Source of the DNA: a virus | Length of the DNA stretch: 49,361 nt | IMG/VR virus record: IMGVR_UViG_3300009160_000007 | Location: 1 to 49,361 of that record | Direction: 5' to 3' (one strand) | Part shown: positions 11,990-20,893 of the stretch, piece after piece | How positions within the stretch are numbered: position 1 is the stretch's first letter | Layout: the number at the start of each line of letters is the position of its first letter | The notes under the pieces: generated by a model | Database searches by the model: none | What the model was told of the DNA's origin: nothing | The model's input: only the letters and a program-made list of their open reading frames with translations | Made by a program: the position numbers and the translations under genes

Positions 11990-14177
11990 CCAGCTCGCGT
12001 ACCACGCGCGGGTACCGGACATCCAATTCCTGCTGAACGAATACCAGCGTTCGGCATTCTTCGGCACCATGGTGTCCAAGATGAACTATGCCGACGACAT
12101 CAGGCTAGCTCGCTGGCCCGGCCAGACTGACGACGGGAAGAAGCACAGCTACGCCCGCCCGGACGGAGACCCAGCATTCCCATTTGAGGGAGCTTCCGAC
12201 GTTCGAGTCAGGCTGGTTGATAGGCTTATCAGGGAGCAGAAAGCTCTCCTCATGCACTCATTTAAGGCCTGCACCCTGAAGGTCGGCGGAACTGAGATCA
12301 ATGACACTATGTCTGCGGCGTCGGCCACTAACCTGATGCGCTGGATGGTAGAGACCAAGATGAGGCTGGAGCTGCACAAGGAGGCTGAGCTTACGGCAGA
12401 CTACATGCTGCACTATGGCTGGTCGATTGTTCAGGTCGGATGGGAGCGAGAAGCCGGCAAGCGCGTCCAACCGATAACCATGCAAGAGCTTGCTGAAGCC
12501 GCTCAAGCTCAGCAGATGGCCGGCGCTGATGGCCGAATGAGCTCAATGGTTGCCGCCATTAGCGACCCGAAGAAAGAAGACTACGCAGCGCAGCTCATGA
12601 TGGTTTACCTTCCCGACCTTATCGAAAGTCAGATTAGGAAGATAATCAAGGAGCTCAGGGAGACCGGAGAGTCTACCATCGAGCAGCCCTTCATTGCCAA
12701 GAACCTTCCTACTGTAACCGCACTTAAGCCGTTTGATGAAGTCTGCTTCCCGCCGGAAACCAGCGACCTGCAAAAGGCGCGCGTGATCTTCCGTAGGCAA
12801 TACGTGACAGAAGTTGAGCTCAGGTCTATGGGTGAGATAGGCGGATGGAAGAAGGACTTTATCGAGGCCGCATCCCGCACGATGGGCAACCATTACTATT
12901 TCAATGACCCCAACCTTGTCCCGACTACCACGATGCTCAACTCGAACATCCAGCGCGGTGACAATTTGGTCGAGCTAGTGTGGGCGTATTATCGCCAGCT
13001 GGATAAGAATAACGTTCCGGCCATATACTTCACAGTATTCTGCCCTCAGGTTGGCTCTGAGATGTACGGCATGCAGGAGCTTCTGAACTTTGCGCACAAT
13101 CAATATCCGTTCGTGGAGCTAAGGATGGAAACCTCTAGGCGTCAAGTGACTGAGTCGCGCGGCATACCGGAGCTAACCAAGACTGAACAGGACGAAGTCA
13201 AAGCACAGCATGACGCCATCAGGGATCGAACTGCCTTTGAAGTGCTGCCGCCCGTCAAGGTGGTAAAGCGAATTGGCGCCCTTAACAGGATAGCTCCAGC
13301 CCAAGTCCTGCCGGTCACCAATAAGGATGACTACACTTGGCTTGAGCCGCCAGCCGGCCGGCCTGAGTACGCCTTCCAGATTATCGAGCAGGTTGAAAAG
13401 AACCTAGGCAACTACTTCGGCTTCCAAGTCGGGGAGAAGCCCATTGACCCGGTAAAGATTCAGATGATGAAGCAGCTTCAGATCGATAACTGGCTTACCT
13501 TCTGGACTAGGTGTTTCACGCAGATGTTCTCCCTGTGTCTGCAATACATGCCAGAGGAGGAGATTGTCAGGATTACCGGCTCGCCGCTTAAGCAGGGAAT
13601 GTCCGATATTCATTCGCAGTACGACTTGAACGTACGATTCGACGTGCGCGACGCCGACCCGGAGTTTGTCCGCGAGAAGCTCAAGTCTATCGTCGAGACT
13701 GTCGTGCCGCTCGATGTCTCTGGAGTCATAGACCGCGACAAGCTCGTCAAGCTCGTCATCGAGTCAATCAGCCCGGACGCAGCTCGCGAGCTGATCATCG
13801 ACAAGGCAACCGCCTCACAGAAGCTGTACAAGGATGTGACCAGCGACATAGCCCTAATGATGCTCGGCAACGAAGCTATGTACGTGGAAAACGACCCGCA
13901 GGCCGGCTCCAAGCTGAAGTTTGCTCAGGAAATCATGAGCAAGAACCCGAAGGCCCAGCAGGCCGCGCAGGGCGATCGCATCTTCCAGATACTTCTGGAA
14001 AACTACACGAAGCAGCTGCAGTTCTCCATCGACCAAGAGAAGAACAAGCAAATCGGACGCGTCGGAGTCTCTCCCGCAAGCGAGCAGATCCAGAAAGAGT
14101 TTGGAAAGGCCGCCGAGGAAGGCCAGCCAACAGCTCCAGCTCCGCAGCAAGCCTCGCCTGACCAACAACTCGCATGA
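11949..14177 (+). CDS. Portal protein
   Basis: A 742-residue portal, the dodecameric ring at the vertex through which DNA enters and leaves and on which the short tail is built. The size and architecture match the large portals of podoviruses. There is an N-terminal region with repeated aromatic and acidic patches (YQRSAFFGTMVSKMNYADDI), a middle with RMETSRRQVTESRGIPELTK, and the stem/wing part with PAPAQVLPV-type loops (here RIAPAQVLPVTNKDD). A Gln/Pro/Ala-rich C-terminal tail follows. The order with the terminase and downstream scaffold and capsid genes supports the call. The start overlaps the HTH gene. Confidence 0.85.
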   Translation: MANIKYKDHRNQRDQLAYHARVPDIQFLLNEYQRSAFFGTMVSKMNYADDIRLARWPGQTDDGKKHSYARPDGDPAFPFEGASDVRVRLVDRLIREQKALLMHSFKACTLKVGGTEINDTMSAASATNLMRWMVETKMRLELHKEAELTADYMLHYGWSIVQVGWEREAGKRVQPITMQELAEAAQAQQMAGADGRMSSMVAAISDPKKEDYAAQLMMVYLPDLIESQIRKIIKELRETGESTIEQPFIAKNLPTVTALKPFDEVCFPPETSDLQKARVIFRRQYVTEVELRSMGEIGGWKKDFIEAASRTMGNHYYFNDPNLVPTTTMLNSNIQRGDNLVELVWAYYRQLDKNNVPAIYFTVFCPQVGSEMYGMQELLNFAHNQYPFVELRMETSRRQVTESRGIPELTKTEQDEVKAQHDAIRDRTAFEVLPPVKVVKRIGALNRIAPAQVLPVTNKDDYTWLEPPAGRPEYAFQIIEQVEKNLGNYFGFQVGEKPIDPVKIQMMKQLQIDNWLTFWTRCFTQMFSLCLQYMPEEEIVRITGSPLKQGMSDIHSQYDLNVRFDVRDADPEFVREKLKSIVETVVPLDVSGVIDRDKLVKLVIESISPDAARELIIDKATASQKLYKDVTSDIALMMLGNEAMYVENDPQAGSKLKFAQEIMSKNPKAQQAAQGDRIFQILLENYTKQLQFSIDQEKNKQIGRVGVSPASEQIQKEFGKAAEEGQPTAPAPQQASPDQQLA

Positions 14178-14461
14178 GCCAACCAAAAGACCCAAAAGAA
14201 GTAAACGCCGCCATCCAGAGGGCGTTTGAGAACCAATCGCCACAAGTCACCGAGGTGTTCAAGGCGGTGCTTGTTGTGATCGACGTGTACCTTCAGATAG
14301 AAATGTCGAAGGTTATGGCATCCGGCACCATCGGGGAGGAGCGGGTGCATAGCGCCGGCCGCCTTGATGCGTTCAATGACATGCTCGTAGAGCTTCAGAC
14401 GCGCCGAGACGTAGCCACTTCTGGAACGAATGCGGGTCAAAGCAATCCACAGGGATCATGA
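14174..14461 (+). CDS. Small helical protein downstream of portal, 95 aa
   Basis: A 95-residue protein whose ATG overlaps the portal stop by 4 nt. It is helical (VNAAIQRAFENQSPQVTEVF, VVIDVYLQIEMSKV) and ends in a Gln/Ser/Asn-rich tail that is probably disordered. Small proteins in this slot between portal and scaffold are common in podovirus-type clusters and have no assigned role; they may be minor head components. No motif allows more. A 67-nt gap without a recognisable signal separates it from the scaffold gene. Confidence 0.62.
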   Translation: MSQPKDPKEVNAAIQRAFENQSPQVTEVFKAVLVVIDVYLQIEMSKVMASGTIGEERVHSAGRLDAFNDMLVELQTRRDVATSGTNAGQSNPQGS

Positions 14462-14528
14462 ACCTTGTAGGACCAAATCTTTGAGCCACATTACCTTTCG
14501 TCTCTGCGGACGTTAAACGCTGACCTAC

Positions 14529-15479
14529 ATGGACAACGACCAACAGCCTGAAGCTGAACTCGAACTTGGGAACGAGCCTAATCCCCCCATGAACCAAAAC
14601 GCGGGACCAGCCGAGCCTCGCGTGATAGAAAAGCCCGAAGATTTTTTCTCTCGGGTGCTGTCTGGCGGCCAGACGCAACAAACCACCGACGTGGAGTCGT
14701 CGGAAGCGCCCGAGGCGGAAACGCCAGAGGCAACCACGGATAGCCAAGAGACCGAAGGGCAGACCAATCAGCCTACATCCTCCACCAAAGGGATGCAGAA
14801 GCGTTTGGATAAGCTTACGGCCCTGAGGCGCGAAGCCGAGGAACGTGCAAAGAAGCTGGAAGATGAGGTCTCTGATCTCAAGCGCTCCAAGGCCGTTGCC
14901 GCACCTGTGTCCAACAACCCATATGGACAACTTGAAAGTGCTGGCGATATACAGGCCGAGTTTGAGAGGCAGAGGAAGATTCGACTATTCTGCGAACGTT
15001 ACCCGGACGGATACTACCCAGAGAGCGGTGAATCGATAAGCAAGGAGTCCATAGCCAAATCAAAGGTGAAGGCACTCTTGGCAATCGAAGAACACCTGCC
15101 GCAGCAGATGGACTATGTCCAGAACTACAACCAAGCCAAAAAGATCGCTAATAACGATTTCAAATGGCTTAGTGACCCCACGGATGACCGGACGGCCAAG
15201 GTGAAAGCCTTCGTCGACGCAGTCCCTGAGATCAAGAGGTTCCCGGATTATGAAATCTACGCGGCGCACATGGTTTCTGGTCTTACGAGCTACCAAGCTC
15301 AGAAGGCTAGGTCCAAGCAACCTCAGGAACGAGTACCGATGCAGCCCACGACTACGAGCTCAGCTCCGGTCCGCCCCCAAAAGGGTGACCCGGTAGAAGG
15401 AGCCGCAAGCATGGACCGCTATCGCAAGTCAGGATCGATCGATGATCTAGCAGCCGTGTTCAAAAACAAGTTCGTCTAA
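14529..15479 (+). CDS. Scaffolding protein
   Basis: A 316-residue protein in the position of a scaffold, directly before the capsid gene. Its composition is that of scaffolds: about 90 residues of acidic, Pro/Gln/Thr-rich disordered N-terminus (EAPEAETPEATTDSQETEGQ), then a coiled coil (MQKRLDKLTALRREAEERAK, about residues 89-108), a folded helical middle, and a short basic C-terminal end (FKNKFV). Scaffolds guide capsid assembly and are removed before DNA packaging. The assignment rests on position and composition, since scaffold sequences diverge quickly. Confidence 0.72.
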   Translation: MDNDQQPEAELELGNEPNPPMNQNAGPAEPRVIEKPEDFFSRVLSGGQTQQTTDVESSEAPEAETPEATTDSQETEGQTNQPTSSTKGMQKRLDKLTALRREAEERAKKLEDEVSDLKRSKAVAAPVSNNPYGQLESAGDIQAEFERQRKIRLFCERYPDGYYPESGESISKESIAKSKVKALLAIEEHLPQQMDYVQNYNQAKKIANNDFKWLSDPTDDRTAKVKAFVDAVPEIKRFPDYEIYAAHMVSGLTSYQAQKARSKQPQERVPMQPTTTSSAPVRPQKGDPVEGAASMDRYRKSGSIDDLAAVFKNKFV

Positions 15480-15491
15480 AAACCCAAGACC

Positions 15492-16823
15492 ATGGCAAAC
15501 CTCTACGAAAACCAGTTCCAGAACCAGCGCCCCCTCCCGGGTGCTCGCATCGGTATCCGAGAAGAACTCTCGGACCTGATCCTCAACGTCGACATGAAGG
15601 ACACGCCCATCACCTCGATGGCCAAGCGTGGTTCCAAGCCCGGAAACACCACGTTCCGCTGGCAGGTCGATCGCAACCCTGACCCGTCCATCGAACTTGG
15701 CGTCCTTGACGGCGCTGATGTCGATCCGACTAACCCCAAGGACTCCTCTGAGTTCAAGCAGTACACGATTGGCTACCGCACGGAAGTGGAAAATAACATC
15801 CACATGTTCCGCCGCGCTGTCCACGTGTCCAACCTGACTCAGGACATCCTGAACATCGCGGGCGTTAAGGACGAGCTGTCTCGACAGCTTTCCAAGGCCA
15901 CCCTCGACCTGAAGCGCTCGATGGAGCTTACCTTCACGTCTGACGTTCTGCCCGCCATCGACAACGGCACCCTCCCGTATCGCACTCGCTGCCTTACGTC
16001 GTGGATCAAGTCGGACCTCGCTACGGCTGGCACCAACGCTCAGTCCAAGTACGGCATCCAGACCTCGAACGCCTCCGCTGGCAACTATCGTCAGGTCATC
16101 CGCCCGATCGACTCGAACTTCACCACTCCTTCTACGTCCATCATTGGTACTGATCTCACGATCGATAACCTCTCTGAGAACGACGTTCAGGACGTGATGA
16201 CCTCAGTCTACGAGCAGACCGGCCAGTTCCGCTCACATGAAGCCGTCGTTGGAACCTCCCTAAAGAGGCAGTTCACCAACCTCGTCTACACCCAGCGCGC
16301 CCCGGCCGCCGGCAACATCACCACCAATCGCGACGCTAACGCGGATACCATTAAGGCTTCCGTGGACGTGTTCGAAGGTGACTTCGGCCGCCTGTCGCTG
16401 ATCCCGTCCCAGTTCCTCCACGCTGGCGTCAACCCCTACACCATCAAGTTCGTCTCTGGCGACGTTGACGGCGAATGGCACGTCTATGACGGCGTCCAGT
16501 CCATCGCGGCTAACGTGGTCGACAACAAGGTCACTTGGGCTGGCGACGTTCCGACTGTCACGGCCGGAACTAACAACGCCAAGTACGCCACCGAGGCCGA
16601 CGCCAAGAAGCACGTGAACCTTCACGCGCAGAACGCCAAGTGCAAAGGCTTCATCATCCCGTGGGAATACCTCGAAATCCGCTATGGTGGCAACATCGCG
16701 CAGGTTCGTGAGCTCACGGAAAATGGCGGTGGTCCTCGTCGCATGATGGAAGCTATGGCCGCTCTGGTCGTCCAGAGCCCCCTATGCTTCGGCATGTTCG
16801 ACTACAAGGCCAACAACGCCTAA
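15492..16823 (+). CDS. Major capsid protein (SU10/DUF5309-like, HK97 fold)
   Basis: A 443-residue capsid protein with the layout of SU10-type/DUF5309 major capsid proteins. The N-terminus contains EELSDLILNVDMKDTPITSM, followed by NTTFRWQVDRNPDP, then EVENNIHMFRRAVHVSN and the spine-helix-like AGVKDELSRQLSKATLDLKR. A loop-rich middle follows, and the end has a characteristic C-terminal strand EYLEIRYGGN. The gene is strikingly different in codon use from its neighbours: almost no AGG or ATA, and mostly CGC/CGT, ATC and CTC, as expected for the most expressed virion gene. The leader CTAAAAACCCAAGACC lacks a Shine-Dalgarno sequence. I am confident in the role and less so in the exact family. 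Confidence 0.85.
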   Translation: MANLYENQFQNQRPLPGARIGIREELSDLILNVDMKDTPITSMAKRGSKPGNTTFRWQVDRNPDPSIELGVLDGADVDPTNPKDSSEFKQYTIGYRTEVENNIHMFRRAVHVSNLTQDILNIAGVKDELSRQLSKATLDLKRSMELTFTSDVLPAIDNGTLPYRTRCLTSWIKSDLATAGTNAQSKYGIQTSNASAGNYRQVIRPIDSNFTTPSTSIIGTDLTIDNLSENDVQDVMTSVYEQTGQFRSHEAVVGTSLKRQFTNLVYTQRAPAAGNITTNRDANADTIKASVDVFEGDFGRLSLIPSQFLHAGVNPYTIKFVSGDVDGEWHVYDGVQSIAANVVDNKVTWAGDVPTVTAGTNNAKYATEADAKKHVNLHAQNAKCKGFIIPWEYLEIRYGGNIAQVRELTENGGGPRRMMEAMAALVVQSPLCFGMFDYKANNA

Positions 16824-16835
16824 TCGTACGAGGTC

Positions 16836-17174
16836 ATGGCTGAGCTGCCGCCCATCCATGAATCCATTCCCGGCGAGCTTCTCAAGCCTATGCTTGAGGA
16901 GTTTCGCTCGGGGTGGGCCCTCCGTAAAGTCCAAGCAGAGGCAGCTCGGAAGCTCATCGCCGAGACCAACAAAACTGGGCACAAATTTTCCGAAGGGGTA
17001 GGCCAGCTAAGGGCCCGAATCCCTATCGATTTCTATCAGCACATGAAGTTTATGTTCGGCCATGACATATGGCAGGACAAGAAATTCCTGAACCGCGTCC
17101 TGCAGGAGAACCCTGAGTTCAAGCCGACTGTTGAAGCTAAAACCCAGATCGTTACGCCCGGTCTAAGCTTCTGA
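16836..17174 (+). CDS. Small virion-region protein, 112 aa
   Basis: A 112-residue protein between the capsid and the probable adaptor gene; its last base is shared with the next start (TGATG). It contains helices (LKPMLEEFRSGWALRKVQAE, AARKLIAETN) and ends in a more strand-like part with DFYQHMKFMFGHDIWQDKKF. Genes in this slot in SU10-like clusters encode small virion or assembly proteins of unknown function. There is no signal peptide or membrane helix. No family is recognised with certainty. Confidence 0.6.
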   Translation: MAELPPIHESIPGELLKPMLEEFRSGWALRKVQAEAARKLIAETNKTGHKFSEGVGQLRARIPIDFYQHMKFMFGHDIWQDKKFLNRVLQENPEFKPTVEAKTQIVTPGLSF

Positions 17175-17929
17175 TGCGCACCTCATACTTCAGCGAAATA
17201 CTGCACATAGCCCTCCAGATGTGCGGATTGGACCGAAACCTGACGACTCCCGACAGGTTCGCGATGATACGCGACTTCTCTAGCCGCCGACTCCAGAAAA
17301 TATGGGAGTCCAACGACTGGCCTGAGCTTAAAAAGTACTCCCAATGCGCCACGACGTACGTCGGAGACCGCGCAAAGATAGCTTTGCCGGCCGATGCAGG
17401 CCAAATAATGGCCGTATGGTCAAGGGACCCAATTGCGTCCACTCACGCTATTCAGAAAGACACCGAAACCATCGATGATGGCATGTATTTGGTCAATGAG
17501 CTCGATTCGACTGTCTGGGTCGAGCACCGCCCGGACGCTCCAGTACTGTCTGGTGACGCTTGGGTAAGCTCTCAGGTGTATAGTCCGGGAGCTCAGGTGT
17601 ATTACGACGCCGGCAGCTCATCTGGATCACTAATTCCAGTCCAAGGTTACGCTGTTCAGGGTGATTTCTACACCTATATCGGAACTACGACCTCTCCGGC
17701 CGGCGTTGCGCCAACTATTGGCGACTGGCAGAAGGTAAAAATACCTCGCTTGTTCGCCGACTACATGGCTCAGGGAGCTTTTTCTGATTACAGCCGCGCG
17801 CAGGGCACTCTAGACGTCAATACCCTTGGTTACATCGAGAACCGAACCGAAGAAGCAAAGGTGCATGCCATGGACCAAGTATTGCGGCAGCAGGGCAACA
17901 CGCGCAGGATCAATTTCCGAGGATACTAA
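17174..17929 (+). CDS. Probable head-tail adaptor / neck protein
   Basis: A 251-residue protein in the position of a head-tail adaptor (gatekeeper-type). The N-terminal third is helical and contains a motif typical of podovirus adaptors, with residues FSSRRLQKIWESNDWPELKK (about 36-55) followed by a strand-rich region. The middle is Gly/Ser/Tyr-rich (SSQVYSPGAQVYYDAGSSSG) and looks like an inserted beta domain. The C-terminus is again helical (AKVHAMDQVLRQQGNTRRIN). The position right after the capsid and one short gene, and before the fibre, supports a neck role. The exact family is unproven. Confidence 0.5.
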   Translation: MRTSYFSEILHIALQMCGLDRNLTTPDRFAMIRDFSSRRLQKIWESNDWPELKKYSQCATTYVGDRAKIALPADAGQIMAVWSRDPIASTHAIQKDTETIDDGMYLVNELDSTVWVEHRPDAPVLSGDAWVSSQVYSPGAQVYYDAGSSSGSLIPVQGYAVQGDFYTYIGTTTSPAGVAPTIGDWQKVKIPRLFADYMAQGAFSDYSRAQGTLDVNTLGYIENRTEEAKVHAMDQVLRQQGNTRRINFRGY

Positions 17930-17932
17930 TCT

Positions 17933-18208
17933 ATGTTCAACAAAACTACCCCCCTAATCAAGCGGTTCAAAACGAAGACTTTTACGGCTTCAAGCACCGC
18001 CACCACAATCGAGCCTGTCATAATGGGCGAGCAGCGCATTCAGCTGCACATCCAGCCCAAGGCTGCCGACTGCGTCATCAAGTTTAACGACGGCGATGCC
18101 CACGGCCTTCTCATTGCGAGTGGAGGTATCTATATCATTGAAGGCTACCAAGGCCCTCTGTCCATCACCGGTTCAGGAGTTATAGTCGTTTACGAGGGTG
18201 TGATCTAA
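17933..18208 (+). CDS. Small beta-rich virion protein, 91 aa
   Basis: A 91-residue protein, strand-rich in composition (IQLHIQPKAADCVIKFNDGD, GGIYIIEGYQGPLSITGSGV, VVYEGVI), without a signal peptide. It looks like a small single-domain beta sandwich, as in head decoration or tail-fibre attachment proteins; the position between the adaptor and the fibre fits either. The start follows the upstream stop by 3 nt, and the last base overlaps the fibre ATG (TAATG). No family is recognised. Confidence 0.55.
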   Translation: MFNKTTPLIKRFKTKTFTASSTATTIEPVIMGEQRIQLHIQPKAADCVIKFNDGDAHGLLIASGGIYIIEGYQGPLSITGSGVIVVYEGVI

Positions 18209-19635
18209 TGGGCTCGTCGTATTCGATCCCTCCGGAAAAAAACGTCGTCAATGTTGGCGATGAGATTTCCCAGCAACTGCTCGACGCGCTGAACGCCGCG
18301 CCGGCGCCTTCTTCCGGCAACCCGTATGCTACTGCTGCCGATATATCGTTAGCCATCACGTCGGCCTTGCCGCTGACTGGCGGCGCGATGACTGGTTCGA
18401 TTACCAACTCGGCGGGGACGCATGACACAGAGATGGCAGGCGACTTGTTCGGCGTTCAACTCTCTGCCGATCATACCAAGGGAACGACGCTCGAGTTTGA
18501 CGGCCTCGACACGTACGACGGCGCAAGCCATATGCAGGTCACGCCGACGGGGCTGACCTTCCCGGATTTGACCATCCAGACCACGGCCTACACGGGTGGC
18601 GGCGGTTCATTTACTGGTGGTGTAGTAACCACGCCTATCGTCTTTGACGGAACCTCTGGTCAGTATATCAGCAAGGGTAATTTTGATACCAGTAGAGGCG
18701 GAAACTACGGCATCAGTCTTGTTTGCGCAATCGGTTATGAGTTTAACTGGCAAGCAGGATGGCTGACGACTACTGAACAAAATTCGACTACCCCTCGTCC
18801 GCTTTACCTCGACTCGCTGGCGGGAACAAATTTAAAGGTCTGGAATAGTTCAACAAATCTTGGAACAGAAGTCTCAGCCACCGGCATCACCTTCCCGGAC
18901 GGCTCAATCCAGACTACAGCTGGTGCTGGCCAGCAAGGCGACCAAGGTCCGCAAGGCGACCAAGGTCCGCAAGGCGACCAAGGTCCGCAAGGCGACCAAG
19001 GTCCGCAAGGTCCGCAAGGAAACGATGGCGGCTATTTTTCAGATGTAAATAGCGACAACATTCCATACATCCGCTACAATCAGTCTTGGCAACCCCTGTC
19101 GTCCTACGACCAAACTGGCGGTGGTGGTATTGGTGAAGCCCCATACGACGGAAGCCCATATGTCCGTATCAACAACGATTGGCAACCGATGTCGTCCTAC
19201 GACCAGAACAGCGGCGGTGGCGGCGGTATTGGTGAAGCACCCTATAACGGCACTCCATACATCCGCATCAATAACGATTGGCAACCTCTCTCGTCTTACG
19301 ACCAGACCAGCGGCATGCAAGGACCGCAAGGCGACCAAGGTCCGCAAGGCGATCAAGGTCCGCAAGGCATGAACGGAGGTAATTTTCCAGATGTAACTAA
19401 CGATGGAGTTCCATACATCCGTATCAATTCCGATTGGCAACCCCTCTCAAGCTACGACCAGACAGGTATTAATGAAGCTCCCTACGACAACACATCCTAT
19501 GTCCGCGTCAACAATAGTTGGTCGCAAACCTTTAGGGAGTTGCAGGGCAACGGAAGTGGTGACCCATTTTATCCTTTCGAGGTTAAGATTACAGTCAACG
19601 GCACGGACTACTGGACGCCTGTCCGACCTGCTTAA
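18208..19635 (+). CDS. Collagen-like tail fibre
   Basis: A 475-residue fibre. The N-terminal third has a helical, Ala/Ser-rich opening and two copies of a fibre motif, TGLTFPDLTIQTTA and TGITFPDGSIQTTA (about residues 110-125 and 225-240). A collagen-like segment of GPQGDQ repeats follows (about 242-272), then four repeats of the type PYIRINNDWQPLSSYDQ separated by Gly-rich linkers, a second short GPQGDQ segment, and a final variant repeat (SYVRVNNSW). Fibres of this type form trimeric rods; the repeats likely bind the host surface or connect to a receptor-binding tip. Codon use (mostly CGT/CGC, few AGG) resembles the capsid gene more than neighbouring genes. Confidence 0.8.
   Translation: MGSSYSIPPEKNVVNVGDEISQQLLDALNAAPAPSSGNPYATAADISLAITSALPLTGGAMTGSITNSAGTHDTEMAGDLFGVQLSADHTKGTTLEFDGLDTYDGASHMQVTPTGLTFPDLTIQTTAYTGGGGSFTGGVVTTPIVFDGTSGQYISKGNFDTSRGGNYGISLVCAIGYEFNWQAGWLTTTEQNSTTPRPLYLDSLAGTNLKVWNSSTNLGTEVSATGITFPDGSIQTTAGAGQQGDQGPQGDQGPQGDQGPQGDQGPQGPQGNDGGYFSDVNSDNIPYIRYNQSWQPLSSYDQTGGGGIGEAPYDGSPYVRINNDWQPMSSYDQNSGGGGGIGEAPYNGTPYIRINNDWQPLSSYDQTSGMQGPQGDQGPQGDQGPQGMNGGNFPDVTNDGVPYIRINSDWQPLSSYDQTGINEAPYDNTSYVRVNNSWSQTFRELQGNGSGDPFYPFEVKITVNGTDYWTPVRPA
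18934..19014 (+). repeat. 18-bp tandem repeat in collagen-like segment
   Basis: Four complete copies of CAAGGCGACCAAGGTCCG followed by a half copy. In frame it encodes the repeats QGDQGP. Near-perfect DNA identity suggests recent expansion by slippage or recombination, so copy number may vary between related phages. Confidence 0.9.
19318..19369 (+). repeat. Second block of the collagen-like 18-bp repeat
   Basis: About three further copies of the CAAGGCGACCAAGGTCCG unit, with small changes (GACC to GATC, GGTCCG to GGACCG), in the same reading frame of the fibre gene. The DNA similarity to the first block allows recombination between the two, which would delete or duplicate the receptor-type repeats between them. 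Confidence 0.85.
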
Positions 19636-19638
19636 TTT

Positions 19639-19746
19639 ATGATCACCATCATCCTCATTTCCATCACCTTCCTTGGCGGAGTTTACGTCGGCGCGCGCTG
19701 GGCCGAAAAGCTCCGCGACGTCTACCATTCCGTCCTAGGTAAGTAA
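19639..19746 (+). CDS. Small single-span membrane protein, 35 aa
   Basis: A 35-residue ORF between the fibre and the next structural gene, 3 nt from each. The product MITIILISITFLGGVYVGAR forms one clear transmembrane segment (about residues 2-18), followed by a short amphipathic, charged tail (WAEKLRDVYHSVLGK). Such peptides can be holin-like or regulate lysis, or act in virion assembly; nothing distinguishes these. It fills the gap exactly, and the codon use is normal, so I consider it real but not certain. Confidence 0.55.
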   Translation: MITIILISITFLGGVYVGARWAEKLRDVYHSVLGK

Positions 19747-19749
19747 GCC

Positions 19750-20892
19750 ATGTCAGAGGAGCCCTACTGGAAGCGTCTGATAGACGAAGCCACTAGGGCT
19801 CGTCCGGATCTGGCGTACAAGTTTAAGTCAGCCGAAGCGGCGGCATCAAAAGCGATGGCCGGCAGCCCAGATGCGCCGGCACCATCACCGCCTCCACCGA
19901 TAGACATTAGCTACATGGATGACAGTGTGCTTCCCGGCAGGCCCACTCATCCGTTCGAGGTAAGGCAGATGACTGACGGATCAGTCAGGTGCTACAAGGG
20001 CCTGATCCTTGATGCTGGTAATAGAAATTTCTCCAGCTATCTTCAGGGCACAATCGTCCAGCCGCTGAAAGTCAAAAAGAAGGTAAACATAAGGGGCACA
20101 TCTGGCAGCACGAACAATGGCCAGAAGGACTTCATTCCTTCAAACTACGCACCCGGCCCAGAGCAGCAGAACTACTCTGAGTACGCCGACCCAATGCAAA
20201 CGTCATTCATACCCTCATACAGGGGGTATGGAACCGGAGGAAGCGTAAGCACCGGTGGAGACCCAAATCCAGATACCACCCTTGCTACATTTGGAACAGG
20301 AACGTGCCCGATAGGCAAAGACTCATTTGAGGGTGGCGGCGTAGGCGCTTACTACAGCTGGTCTGGCACTGGCATGATCAGGCTATTTTGCTATGACGAC
20401 GGAGACCCATCTACGCGCAAGTGGGGAATATGGGGGAATGGCGGCGCTCCGACCAGCTTGGGGTCTAAAGGCTTCTTCATCTTGATAGCTCAATGGACGG
20501 GATCAGTAATGACCCAGTTCCTTAAGAGCGACATAGTCGTTGTAGGGGGAGGGGAAGGCTATCACCCATTCAAAGTCACGGCTGTCGGAGACACCATTAG
20601 CGTAACGGCTGGTACAGTTAATAACAAGACAGTCGCCTCCGCAGACTATGAAGGGGGAGGAGATACTTGGGTGTACATGGAGTGGGAGTTTGACGAAGCT
20701 ACCGGAAGGTGGACGGGTCAGCCAGACGTAAATACCTATGGAAGCGAGCAAGTGTCTGATAATGAAACGATATACGTACTCATAGCCTTCGTTGAGGGCG
20801 ACTTTGTGCGCCAATATGTGACTGGATCCTTGTGGGTTGACCGCATGGCAATGGGAGACGCTGACGCTATGTACTACGTCGCGCGAATCTAA
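19750..20892 (+). CDS. Structural (tail or fibre-associated) protein, 380 aa
   Basis: A 380-residue protein in the tail region. The first ~50 residues are helical and end in a Pro-rich linker (PDAPAPSPPPPIDI). The rest is rich in Gly, Ser, Thr and Tyr with many short strands (GSVSTGGDPNPDTTLATFGT, GGVGAYYSWSGTG, DTISVTAGTVNNKTV), typical of beta-rich receptor-binding or fibre-tip proteins. No family is recognised. The start ATG lies 3 nt after the small membrane protein and the stop 1 nt before the next ATG. A role as a second host-recognition or tail appendage protein is inferred from composition and context only. Confidence 0.55.
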   Translation: MSEEPYWKRLIDEATRARPDLAYKFKSAEAAASKAMAGSPDAPAPSPPPPIDISYMDDSVLPGRPTHPFEVRQMTDGSVRCYKGLILDAGNRNFSSYLQGTIVQPLKVKKKVNIRGTSGSTNNGQKDFIPSNYAPGPEQQNYSEYADPMQTSFIPSYRGYGTGGSVSTGGDPNPDTTLATFGTGTCPIGKDSFEGGGVGAYYSWSGTGMIRLFCYDDGDPSTRKWGIWGNGGAPTSLGSKGFFILIAQWTGSVMTQFLKSDIVVVGGGEGYHPFKVTAVGDTISVTAGTVNNKTVASADYEGGGDTWVYMEWEFDEATGRWTGQPDVNTYGSEQVSDNETIYVLIAFVEGDFVRQYVTGSLWVDRMAMGDADAMYYVARI

Positions 20893-20893
20893 G

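Noticed and set aside
18934-19369. Tandem repeats as a CRISPR array
   Set aside because: The repeats are in frame, have no spacers and encode a collagen-like segment.
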